DNA of 64,000 nucleotides, taken from Batrachochytrium dendrobatidis JAM81. Lineage: Eukaryota > Chytridiomycota > Chytridiomycetes > Rhizophydiales. Positions 24,701 through 36,863 of this stretch are shown piece by piece. Under the pieces are notes generated by a model. That model made no database searches, was not told the origin of the DNA, and worked only from the letters and a program-made list of their open reading frames with translations. Position 1 is the stretch's first letter; every line of letters starts with the position of its first letter. Location of the stretch: contig NW_006281102.1 in NCBI RefSeq assembly GCF_000203795.2, positions 290,567 through 354,566 of the forward strand. Direction: 5' to 3'. Made by a program: the position numbers and the translations under genes.

Positions 24701-27700
24701 CATGATCATCAACCGTCACTACCTGCACCTCCCATAGATTATCTCGAAAATGCAAATACATCTCACGTGATAGTTTGAGTACGATCGACTTGTGGTAGTC
24801 CAGTTTCCATGAACCGTCAATACCTTTTGGATCTCGGCTTGCTGGTTCAGATTTTTCGGTTTTCCAAACAATTTCAGACTCACTTGATTCCAAACCATCA
24901 ACAACTGGATATTTCCATTTGATCAACAACTTGGTATGACCTATATCATTCATGCTTTTCAAAGTGGTACTGGTAGTTGGTATGACTACATGTGAAACAT
25001 CGATTGATAGTTTTAACGGAGTAAGGGTTGCAGACAAAAATGGTTCTGAACCAAGAGATTTACTGGAAAAATCTCGAGTTAGTAACGAATTCGTAAACTC
25101 TCCCAATTCCATTCCGCTTTGGAATCGCACTGATACCTGAACGGCAGCAACAATCTTTTTTTGCAATTCACTAGTGAGACGATCCAAGCCAAAATCACTA
25201 CTTGAAGTGGATTGCTTGTATGCAGGATAGGCAGGCATCCATTCGTCATGCACTCCACTCGGTCGTAGCAACAATGCTTCTAGTGGAACTGTAAACTCTC
25301 CCAATAAAATACTAGTAGATATATCCAAATCAGACATATCGCCTGAAACACAGTGCCATATCTTTCCACTAGCAGTACCATTATTTCGGATCCACGATAT
25401 CAAATCTGTATCTAAGCCCCGAATAGTTAGCTCCACTTGATGTGAAAACACGGGAGCAAAGGACTGAACAATTAATGGCGTGCGTATCGTTGATGGATCG
25501 TATATAGCATCCGTTATGCTAAAATCAGGATTATCTAGACTGTAATCTGGAAAAAGTGTTAATGTGATAAACACATTTGCACCAACTTGCTTTATATAAT
25601 CAAGAGTCTCGCGATCAAGTCCAGACATGTTATCTGAAAGAGTTTTGATCAGACCAAGAATACCACAAGCACGATGAATACACACTTGAATGCAACACTC
25701 CGCAGGGGTAATCTCACAAGCCTCCACTTTGTCTAAATGAGCGTGATAGCTATCATCTGAAAAATCTTTTTGGGCAATATCCTGTGGATTTGAGTTATGA
25801 TAGGACTCTGTTGGCCGTATAATATTTTCAAAAACAGGGGATTGCAGATGAACAACATTCTCAACATCTGCACCACTGGACTGCTCGCTAGATGGCAAAG
25901 TGAGACGTACATCAGATTTGTCAATTCCCGTAGATACGCCAAACTGTGTATACCTTACATTTTCAATTTGACTCCAAGTTCCAGCCGCAAGAAAGCCAGT
26001 GATCCATCCCTTTGATGTTCCTGAAAACGGATCACGAATAGCATATTCAGTATCTGGTATAAGAACAGGCATTTTGCTATCAACCGATTCTGAATTAATA
26101 GAGTTCAGGTAGGCATACGATGAAACTACAGAAGCAATCAATTGTGGAAATGGTAAGAGAACCAGTCCAAGTAGAGTCGTCGAGCTTCTATCGTGCATCT
26201 CCGGTGACCAAACTAAACCAACACAGTCAGAAACATCGATCGAATGAATTTCAACAACGATTGGAGACTGTGTTTTGGTTTTTAAAAACTCTTCGGAAAG
26301 TGCGAGTGGCATCGTTGTTGAAAAATGAAAATCGATAGAGTCATTTGGAGAGCGTGATGCTGCGTTAGACGAAGGCGTATATGCAATTGGAGCAGTTTGA
26401 ATGGGAGGTGTAGAAGATGAAAACAATCGTATGACAAGATATAAAAAGGTGGAGTGCGATTCTTTTAGTGGCCGAATCTCTAATACATGTGCAGATTTCA
26501 TCTGTAGGTGCAAGTACATGGGCTGTACAGTAGATATACCATGTTTATCAGGTGCTACTAGTGGTGATTTACTTTTCTGATTGGATAAATTAAGCTGAGA
26601 TGATCTAGGCACATTGGATGATGAATTCATGTTTGGTGGTAGAAGATCGCTATTTGGTATATGGTGCGATAAACGCGTATCATTGGTGTCAACTATAGGA
26701 CTGGTATAGAAATCAATGGCTATAGCCAAGTCACCAATCCGCTGCGAAGTAGAATTAGGCTGAGAAGATATCTTGTTTAAAGAGCTTGAAAGTGTGGATT
26801 TTGCTGCCCCATTTACTGGCTGAGGAAGTTTGGATATATCAGTTCCCCAAAAATCCACTTTACCTTGCCAGTCTAGTTGTTTTGAAAGCAAAAATTCTTT
26901 GCATTTAAGAATACCAGTTGCAGTCCATAGCTGGCTAGCACTACCCAGCAAATTATCTCGATTTCCTCTATTAGATGTGGAATATCTAGACACTGGAACA
27001 TATTTGCCTGTTCCTTTCGACATCAGACCTGTCATTTTGAATTGGCAAAGTTCATCAGATAATGCAATAATTGATTGCGTGTCGTTAAACTGGATTGGTA
27101 TCGAAATAGACTCTTGTGTTGTGTACATTACAGGGTTTTTAACAAAATCAGATCGATTCGCTATAGACTTTTTTGCAAATTGGGTTCCAGATGTTTTCGT
27201 AATAGTAGCGTTTGGCTGAAATCGTAATCTTCCTTGCAAAGGAGTTTCACCATTGAATGAGGGAAGCGTATACTCGAGCCAAACAACATCTGGCATCAGC
27301 TTTGACGGATTGAGTGAAAGTGATGTAAAATTGATGCGGCACGAATGAGAATCCTGAATCTTTTTGTGAAGTAGATTGGAAGAGTTACGGATAGACATAT
27401 TCTGACGAGATGGCATGTTTGCATCAGAAGCATCAGCAAGTTTGAAGTTTAGCGTGTGTAAAAGGTTTTTATCAATGCTCTCGTCATCACTAAACTTTTC
27501 ACTGATGGAACTAGTGCGACTTGCATCAGTACTAAGTTGATATGAATCGTCGTCAATAACCAAAACACCGTCTCGATCTAATAGCTGATGGCCAGCTTCA
27601 GACTTTAATGCCTCGATAACATAGTGATCTGTTAAAATACGGTCTATACTTTCATCACTGGCATAGGAGTCAAGATCAAAAGCAGATTCCAAGTGGCTAA

Positions 27701-29316
27701 CATTCTCCAAATCAACAGCATCTCTGGCTACATTTTTTACAAAATCAGCTTTGCCATTGTCAGTCATGTTATCATCGATTATAGCACTTTTTGGTTCTCG
27801 CTCTGTTGCATGCATCTTATTGTACACAGGTCTGGACTCAATGGTACTTGTAGAAGGTAGTGCAAGATCTATTGAATTTTTTAACCGTAATGCTATCTGC
27901 TCGATATTGTCTAAAAGCCCAGGGTTGCTCCTATTTCAAATAATATACATGAGTCAAAGTATTAAAGCCAGATTGGAAAAAAGCATACAATCATAAAAAT
28001 GCTTTAAACACAAATTGCAAGTTAAAAATATGGTATTCTTACAATTCTGATGGTTTTGATTGCAAATGGCTATTGAAACTTTGTGAATTTTCATCCAGAG
28101 ATTGTTTGAATATATGATTTTGAGCTATAGGATGAGTATTTTCAGGTTGACTTTGATCATGCATATCTGGAAATATTGATTGGGTTGAAAATGCTAGATC
28201 TGTATTGGAAAGGGATAACGGGATTTGATCCACATTTTCTGGTACTGATCCAAAATTAGAATCTGATGATTTGTATTTAAAATTATCGGAACCAGCAGGT
28301 GTATCATGAGCATTCATGCCTTGGGTCATGGCGAATTTAGATGGTTTTGAATGTATATCAGTTTGGGGTAGTAAAGATCCGGCCAATCCAGCAAGCTTTG
28401 TAGTTCCATGTGAACTCGGAGTAGTATGAGTAGGAAGAGAAAGAATTGCTAACGAGACTTGAGCAAGTCCCAACTGCATATTTCGATGAGCACCTCGTCG
28501 CGAGTGAATAGGAAGTATTCCATTAAAAGATTTGGCTGGATTAGCAAGAATAGAGGGCAAATCTTTGACAGATACATACCCAGTAGATCTGGCATTGCGA
28601 ATTATTTCAAGTTCCAAAGACCCCATATCAGCCAAGTATGTGTTGAACTGCCGATGCGAGCAAAGGATTTGATATGTCATGGTGCTGACAGATTTTGGAG
28701 AGCTCAATGCACCTAGTTGGTGGCCAAAAGAGACTTGCAATGCAGAATGATCGTATGGCTTGGAAAGTGAAAATTGTGCACCAGGCTGTCCGATACATGA
28801 TGGCGGATACAGCAGATCTGTCGAATCAGCTCCCCACCAACGCACTCTCACGACAGTATCGTCATGACCAAATCCTGATGAACGCGACCGACTCAAAGGA
28901 CGATGAGAGAAGGCAGTATGGCTCCTCTTTGGTATGAATGTACCAGTTGTAGCTTTTAACGTAGTGTTACTCGCAGTAGTTGAATTGGTGTCGAAAGTAG
29001 TATTTTTCCCGGGCCGAGAGCCAGGCATGGCCAATGCATGCGCTGAATCTGGCCCTACACTCTGCCAATAGACTGCATCGACTCGAAGTTCCAGCAGAAA
29101 CTTTGCTGAGCCGGGAACTTTTGGAGGCAAAGAACGCATCGACCGATTCGTAGTGACATTCGCTTTTAGTTTAGATGTTGGTGCATTAATGGCAGAAGCA
29201 GGAGCAGACAGCATGGAGTTGTTGGCTACAAATGGTGCATTTACTGAGTTGATGGCAGAATCTGGCTCAACGCCATCTGGTCTTATCGGTTTGCAATCAA
29301 AATGAGACGCTGTCAT
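21725..29316 (-). CDS. C2CD3: C2CD3-like centriole elongation protein
   Basis: Four exons (28043-29316, 24273-27930, 22525-24174, 21725-22447) give 2434 residues, close to vertebrate C2CD3 (about 2350). The N-terminal C2-like domain (about 75-290) has the family features VRVRWWGADS, the IL.S..QFNTYLADMGSLELEI stretch and a strand set ending LAQVSLAIL. Several divergent C2 modules follow, including one near 1170 (IQVCIHRACGILGLIKTL), GEFTVPLEALLLRPSGV and IGSAWVDFFPL, and a last one at about 1645-1840 (LNLVVSVERATHLPL, ending ISPAECPLQALKEL). C2CD3 acts at the distal centriole and is needed for distal appendages and cilium assembly. Its presence implies centrioles and hence zoospores. Intron 3 begins GCAAGT and is a GC-AG intron. 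The start ATG at 29316 is the first that avoids a hydrophobic, UTR-like upstream reading; uncertain. Confidence 0.88.
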
Positions 29317-29692
29317 AAATATGTAGATTACAGATCCAGAGTTGATGCGCACTACAAGTGGATAAGCCAACCTACAGCTCAATACTTTTGAATTCCACCA
29401 ATTCACAAAACTGATTAAAATCAATTTCAATATGCGAATATTGAAATGTTGTATTTTGTACTTGAATCTCATCTTACAATCCAATGTTTTGCTGAATCAT
29501 TCCAGCAACAGTATTTGTAAATAAAAATGAATGTTTCAATCGTGGTTTGAATTGTCTTTAAATTTATATACATTGATAAAGAGTCTATGCCATTGCCAAC
29601 ATCAATGCATTAATCACAACTAAAAGATTAAAAAGTATGCATAGCAATTGTAGTGTGTAAATGTGTTGAATGTGTTTCGAAAATAGCAAAAA
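29317..29692. other. Intergenic, upstream of C2CD3-like gene
   Basis: This lies between the C2CD3-like start codon and the stop codon of the CABLES-like gene, both on the minus strand. It is A+T-rich. I see no gene, repeat or RNA. Confidence 0.4.
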
Positions 29693-32011
29693 TCATTCTT
29701 CTGCATTATCAGTAGCTTCATGAATACGATCCAGGTGGGGAAGCACTTCACAAAGTGGGAGAAAGAGTGTGAACTCCAGCGCTGTGTAGACTTGAAACTC
29801 CAGTGCATACACATCTTTTGGTGATATATCCAGCACCTTATCTACAGTCTTGTGATTGTACGATACAGCCCATTATAAAATATATGGACCAGTTCCAAAC
29901 GCAGAGTTGACATGTAGGTAGATTTAGTTGGCTTGAATCGAACAGGTAAAATCACAATGATAAAAACAATATCGCATATATGCATTCAACAAAATAAAGT
30001 GTATTTACTTGGAGTAATCTCGTGTAGTTGGAATCCTTTGGATCGTTGACCTTGACAGCCAAAAGCAAACAGACAGCTACTCCATACAACATAATTAAAA
30101 GTTTAGCAAGATCATCACATTAATATACAGCATCAAGTTTCTCCATAAACTATTACGTGCATTCCAGTAACCCACCTCCCATGAGTTTACGATTGCTCTT
30201 GTTTACAAAATTACGAATAATGAGTTTTTCAAAATAAACATATGCAGTAGCTACACTAGATAATTCCAAATCCTATCAAATAGTGTCAAAACTAAACAAA
30301 ATTGGTCGTCAATCCAAGTTAATGCATAAAGTCTACCTGTATTTGTGCAATTTCAAGTAGTTTTTTCTTGAGATTTCTGATCTGACTAAGAGTAACAGTC
30401 GAGTCAATATCTGGATGTTTTTCCTTGAAATGCTCATTTAGCTCGCGCTGAATATCAGATGGTTTGCTTGGTTGAATGATTGTTCCCTAAACCATATGAA
30501 AAAATTACAGTAATAGGATATTAAAAACCTCAGTTTAAAGGTAATATACAGAGGCATTCAATCGATTGTAAGTATCAATTACCAAAAAGCATGGCAGAGT
30601 AATAACTGTTTTGTGTTTTCCCATTTTAAGATCTGGGTCATCCAAAAAGTATGGATTATATGATGAACATTCAGCTCCTTTGGAACTATAAAGTCGGAGT
30701 TAGTATACTTTAGTCATGCAAATCTACATTCAACAGATTTTGAGATATACCTTAGTGTAAACGCTGGTTCCAGTAGATTTGCAAATGACTCTGCCGTTTG
30801 CTGTATGTGATGACATGAAAACAGAAATTAGCAGCGCAGAATGACAAATCATTTCTAAGCGGTATCTACAGTCCAGTCAACAAACCTTTTTTCGCTTGAC
30901 AACTTCTATTGCCATTCCCAAGCCAATACGCTCACTGTTTGGGTTGTTTTAAAAAAATACACAGTTGGCATACTTTTCCAAATCACAGTATCTTGGTATA
31001 TTATCAACCTACATACTAGACTTACAGATATGGATTTACAGAGTATTTGGTAAGTGATCCTTGTTTCTTGACCACGGTCCTGACATCCTTGTATGAAATT
31101 ACTGAAAAGAGTCCAAATGGAGATCCCTACTCGAAATAGACATCAAATTAATATTGGCAGCTCTATTCAATAAACAAGATTCAATTGCTCTAGGAGCAAA
31201 GTTTAATTACATTTGAAGTGACGACTGTTACGGGTATATCGTTAAATTGCTCTAGAATAACTGATGTTGCATTCAAATTGTCACCCATGATTTTTGAAAG
31301 CGTATTTCCGCGTACAATAGTGTATCCGTGGTATTGAGTATATGCTGACGCTCTTGGAGTGGGACGAGTGCTTGGCATTGGGGTATTATCATCTTCCATT
31401 TCATCTCCTGCACTGAAATATTGCAGTGGCGATGATACCTGGGATAGTGATTGGATGATTGGCTGTGGTCGCAACTGACTGATACGACCGACAAAAGGAT
31501 GTTCACTCATGCTTTGAAGACTCGAGTTTTTAAAGCTGACTGTCGATGCTTCAGCCGGCGTTGTCAGGCTTGATAGAAATCCCAGAGCTGCTCGCTCTTT
31601 GTTGCTTTTAGGTTGCTGAAAGTCTGCATTTTCTACATCATCAACAGAAGCATTAGCCCTATTGACTCCTATGCTGGGTTTAGGATCAGAATGAAGAATG
31701 TCCATTGCTATTTCTTCCTGCATCAATGGTGGCACATTGTCGTGGTGACTGCCATATGCTATTTCACCAACTGTGTTGGATGAAATGCCTAATATCGTAG
31801 ATGGAGAGTTGTTGGTTGGTAGAAAAGTTGAAGCGGGCTGCTCTGATTGAGGTTTAACAATTAAAGATACTTTATTCGACTTTGAGGTTGTGGTGTTGGC
31901 TCTAGTATTACTTAATGTCAAAGGCCGATGAGAAGCACTTCCAAATGCAACATTCCGCAAGAAATTCACTGCAGCATTCTGGCGGATGGTCGGTTTAGAG
32001 TCCTGGGCCAT
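29693..32011 (-). CDS. CABLES-like cyclin-fold protein
   Basis: Nine exons (31211-32011, 31026-31126, 30886-30934, 30751-30800, 30583-30685, 30486-30337, 30176-30272, 30009-30076, 29693-29848) give 524 residues in unbroken phase. The signature features of animal CABLES1/2 occur in order: an RRxAALxFL-type motif (KERAALGFLSSL, about residue 150), SYNPYFLDDPDLKMGKHKTV, IIQPSKPSDIQRELNEHFKE, then a cyclin box (about 370-524) with AYVYFEKLIIRNFVNKSNRK, CLLLAVKVND and YALEFQVYTALEFTLFLP. CABLES proteins link Cdk5, Cdk2 or Cdk3 to Abl-type kinases in animals; the function in a fungus is unknown. An alternative ATG at 32119 would add 36 residues and overlap the stop of the upstream FERM gene by four bases (ATGA). 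Confidence 0.88.
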
Positions 32012-32115
32012 CTCACCAAACCCTAATCTTCCTTTATACTTTGCTAGCTCAAAGTCAAAAACTGAGCACAAATTGGTGATCTTAATCATCTTTCCTGAGG
32101 ATCGGTGTTTGTAAA

Positions 32116-35100
32116 TCATTTCTTTCGCTGCACATTCATCTGCACTGTTGGTCCAACACCTCCAATGTTCTGATCAAAATCAAATCCATCATCAATCCTT
32201 TTCTTAAGCTCGGTTGGAGCCATCATTGCCTGCATTATATTTGAAATAGCAGATCTGTTTGGCTTGGGTGAACGCGGAACAACAGAAATACTGCTATTTT
32301 GAGCACTATACTGCGAGGGTGTAGCACTTGGTCCTATACCTGATGCTGTCAAATGTGCCGTATTGGATGTATATTGGGGTGAAGGAGTTGCCGTCATATA
32401 CATGTGTGACGATCGGTCTGGTGGTGCTTCAATATTTGCCATAGGCTTGGTATTGGTATTAGAATCTGGGATGTTAAAACTGTTTTCTTTTTCAACAGCT
32501 CTTGGTGTCCTACCAGAAATCACCTGCAAAGTAGATGTCGAAACAACACTCGAGTTTGACCCAGGCTGTGATGTATATTGCATATTCTGTACATATCTAT
32601 CGAGATCGTTTGAATTGCTTGCAGGTCCATCATGGGCTTTGGAATCGGTATTGTCATGATCGCGAGCACCGAGTTGACTGATGGATTTCTGATGCATACT
32701 ATAGCTAGTGCTTGGTGCCAAATGTTGATTCTGGGGTCCAGAGTGAGTAGAAAGTGCATCTAGTTCTGCCAGTAGGTTTACTTCTGCTTCTGTTTGGTAC
32801 TTTGCTACTTGAATACTACTCTGACGGCGCGTATGACTGACAAAGCTACTTCCTCCCAAAAGTACTTCTTGTTTGCCAATATCACTGATGGTTCGTTTTG
32901 CCGAAAATGATGGTGTCATATTAGATGTTTGTTTTTTGATGCTGGCTGATTGAGCCGAAATTCTGGACGCTCGACCGTTTTTTAGACTATTAAACTGGAC
33001 ATCATCTGGGTTCTGTTTCAAGTCATTGTATTCAGTTGCTACTATTTCAGGAATAGGAGCATGGGTCAAAACTCCTGAATTTGGTAAAGTGGATTTTTGT
33101 TGCTGCACTATGGATTGACGTCTATCTGCAATGGTGTCGGGATAAGGCACGCCAAGTCTGTTTGGATCGTCAGAAAGCAAATTATTGGTATTTTTATGAT
33201 TGGATCGAAGCTTGATAGCTTTCATCTCAAACCCTTCTGGTAAAACAGTGTCCTGTATAGGAGTTTCGGACGTGTCTTTTGAGACAACCGTAAAGCGAGT
33301 GGGAGATTGTCGAATTGCCTCTTGCAGTTTCTCATCGCTGCCCATAAATTGTTTAATTGCTTTTTGAGTGGCAGATGCCATCATTTCAATAGAATCGGTT
33401 ATGTGTTTTTCGGTTGCAACAATGTTTGAAATACTAGCTGACAGTACTTGAGATCCACTAAGTGGACGGGTTGCATTCAATGGAGTTTCACGAGATTTAT
33501 TCAGATTTGGATTGGAACTGGAGTTGATATCGATTCGCAATGACTGTGATTTAGCATGGTCATCATACCGCTGTATTTCTTGTCTTTTTTGCTCCTGCAT
33601 CTGTTCATTTATTGCACCTTGACCAACTGTTGCGACAGCCAGACTAGTTGGTACAATCAACTTTTGATTTTGTCGTTGCTGTTGTTGATTGTATGCACTA
33701 ATATCAGCGAGCGTGCGTATATTACCGGGTATTCCATTAGAGGCTGGAATATAGCCGGGATCATTTGGAGGAAGCATGCTACGCCTTTTTTGTGCAACGG
33801 CTTGGTTTCTCAAATACTCTTGCAAGATGGCCTCTTCCATCGCGTCTTGCTCACTCATTTCAGGTGCGGATGGTTTTTGTGATTTGATTTCAGTACAGTG
33901 AGTATCTACTGGAACTATTTGATTAGAAGAGTGTTGGTGCACATTAGGTTCTAGGTTCAAATGAGCGCCAGTTGCTGATTGAGGCAGTGGTACCTGGGAA
34001 GATGGCGAATGCTGTGGAGACCGCTTGTTTGAATATTTTTCCAAAAGACTAATTGTTCGAGAGCCATGTCTCCATTTTGATTGTAGTCGTAGTGCTACAT
34101 TGTTGATGATGGGTGCCTGTGGTGTAATTAGAACGATACTCTTGATTTTCATGTCTTTTACCAATTGGATTGTAAAGTAGTCTTGGGTTGACTCCCAGCA
34201 TATAGACTCCCAAACAAAAGCATGCACATATTTCTAATGCACGTCAAGAGTGTTCAGGTCAATAAAGTATAATATCAAGCAAGATTTGATCGTGAACAAT
34301 AATATCAGTTGATTGGTTTCAACTTACATGCAGATCTGCATCAATAACCACAATCCCGTTATAGTTCAAACCAATAAAGTAGTTTTGAGTACGGTATTCA
34401 AAAAACCCAGAAGGTGGCAATTCCATGCATGCAGGAAAAAATGAGCAGCCATAGCATGGCCATTCTCTGACAATTTCCAAGAACCTGTTGGACCAAGTTA
34501 GCTTTATGGGTTGGTGCATTTTTGTTTTTGTTGGTATAAATCTTACGTATTTCTTGCTTCTCGAGAATCTAATCCTTGCCACTGTTTGTAGCTTTTTAAA
34601 ATGGCCTCTTCCCATTGAACCGGTTTCATTTTTTCAGGCATTCGAACCGGTATCAATTGTTCATAACGATCATCGTTTCTATAGATATGTAGGGTATTTT
34701 TGTTAGCAATATGTTTAAATCGCATATATTCTATTACCATTGCTGATGCCTGACCAACAGCAAGTATCAATTTTACATTAGTGATCCGGGTGGAAACTTT
34801 CCCTCGTTGAAATCACCATAAATAATCTGCAGTTGTATGGCGGCTAAAGCTGCTGCATCTGCTGGGGTGCAGATCCATCGTCGTGTAAGTACATTTCTCT
34901 TGGCCTAGCGATGGCAGTTATGTATCAAATAATTCAACGGTAAAAAGCACGTCAGATTTCTTTATACCAAAGCTAGCATACATTTTTAAACAAGCTTTGA
35001 TCATAAAAACAAACTTCTCCGTATAGCAGTCGAATAACAGGATCGGAAGGATGTCCAGTTTCTTCTACAAGAGATGCAGCTGCTTCACGACGATATATAA

Positions 35101-35784
35101 ACCAATGTCGGTTTATGGGATGAGATGGGTTATCTGCTTCAGGAAAATGTGTGTATTTCATCATCCTAAATAAAAGTAGTATCAGCATACATCAAGTTGA
35201 AAATAAATGGTAACAAGCTTACCATCGATTCCAAAAGATCATCAAAGCAAAAATATCCTGCTTGGGACGAAGTTGCAATTCTATCAAATGCAAGCATATT
35301 TTGCAAAGAATTGAAACACACGATCCAATCCAAATATTAGTTTCTAGAAAAGCAAGCACTTGAGCAAGATATTCAAAACTTTACCTAGATCTTTCGACAC
35401 GACCCATAGTCCAAAAAGATTAGCCTCCTGAGATGACAATCCTTCTTTTTCAGAAATGGCTTCAGTAACAACCTCGGCTTGCAAGTTACCAGGCTCAAAA
35501 CGGGCTTGAAAATCGTGCTCGGCATCTCCATTCAGGACACGCACACGAATGCTAATAAACTGTACCTCTCGTTTGGCATTTAAATGTCGCTGAAGTGGAG
35601 GCCTCCATTGCGTTGTTTGTGATGCCTGATTTACAGGTGTGTCTGCTGCGGATTTAAATCTATCTATTGTAACGCCTTGTTTCTGGCTGGTTTCTGCTGT
35701 ATTGGTCAACACTTCTCGGCTTTTAGATATTCCATCCATCACTCGCGAGAGTGTATTGCTACGCTTCCATTTGGGCTCGGCCAT
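32116..35784 (-). CDS. FERM-domain protein with long disordered tail
   Basis: Seven exons (35385-35784, 35223-35280, 34982-35165, 34777-34904, 34547-34678, 34328-34484, 32116-34233) give 1058 residues. Residues about 70-420 form a three-lobed FERM region: a ubiquitin-like lobe (REVQFISIRVRVLNGD, SSQEANLFGLWVVSKDLEL), a helical lobe (DPVIRLLYGEV, DAAALAAIQLQIIYGDF, FLEIVREWPCYGCSFF) and a PH-like lobe (QNYFIGLNYNGIVVIDADLH, then HAFVWESICWES, ITPQAPIINNVALRLQSK). FERM domains bind membrane phosphoinositides and receptor tails. The tail of about 640 residues is Gln/Ser/Asn-rich with a short charged end MNVQRKK. The lobe order is clear; the subfamily is not. The stop codon is 104 bases from the CABLES-like start on the same strand. 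Confidence 0.82.
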
Positions 35785-36863
35785 CCTCACAAAATGCTAT
35801 AGATTAGACCTCTATTGATTAATAAATTTTAGTTTTAAATCCAATAGCTGTTTTGCGTTAAAAAGTTTAAAATTCGGCATCTGCTGACATATGCACTGAA
35901 TTTGTGAAATGTGGCCCATCCTCAGGTAGTGAGATGTTTTGGTAGATTCAAAACAAATGATGCGTGTAAATCTCGTTTGTTTTGGGTCTATTCATACTGA
36001 TATTTACAGCTGTATTAATTCCTTGCAAATAGAAAAAATGCAGCTCTGTTAATGTTGGAACAGTACTTGTAAGTAATATGAAAAGTGGTTTAGATTTCAT
36101 TGTACAAGTATTGTAAACCTAAATGTAATTCACGGATACTATAAATTCGAAAATTCAAAAGAAATTCATTCATAATGTATCATAGTGAAAAGAAAATGTG
36201 AATGTGTTAAAGTTGAGAGCACTGGTGTTGTAATGACTATTATTGACTTGTAGTTTTTTATATGACGAATACTTTACAACAATATGCAACTAAATAGGAC
36301 AATCACGAGTTATTTAATGGTAAATTCAGATTAGAAATGAAATCCAATCTCCATTTTTGTATTCATGTTGCAGTGATTGTCTTGGAATAAACAATGGTTG
36401 GATATTCGTTACTTTTCTATTAAAAACTGACTTTATACATTTTCAATTCAATAAACACAATGTCCATCATATAATACAGTCAAATCATAGCTTTAAATTG
36501 AAATTGCCTCATTTGACATAACCATGCATTGTACACTCACCAGATTCATGCATTGTAATCCAGGCATTGAGCTTGACTACTCAATTAAACTCGGATACGT
36601 TTACAATCTAATTCAAAACCCCAAAGACTGCAATCTCGACAATACACTGTTGCTTCCATGCCAATGACTAGAAGAAATATCAACAGATTGGGTAAACTAT
36701 TATTTCATCAGACTGGTTTAAGATTGCAAAATATGTGTTGATTCATGACAATCTATTATTGCTTCAATTATTCATTTCGACATTCTAAAATACAACCATC
36801 AAGTAACAGTACAGGGTTTGACATTGAATCAACTGACTTGGCTTAGCTTCTACTTTAAGTAGA
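35785..36863. other. Divergent intergenic region with an element remnant
   Basis: This lies upstream of both the FERM gene and the malonyl-CoA synthetase gene. Bases about 36352-36610 align by eye with the reverse orientation of the dispersed family, including GTCTTGGAATAAACAATGG, ACAATGTCCATCATAT and CATAACCATGCATTGTA. Both ends are eroded. No gene is seen. Confidence 0.5.

Noticed and set aside
29337..29472. Upstream ATG extension of C2CD3
   Set aside because: The added residues are hydrophobic and UTR-like and do not resemble the family's N-terminus.
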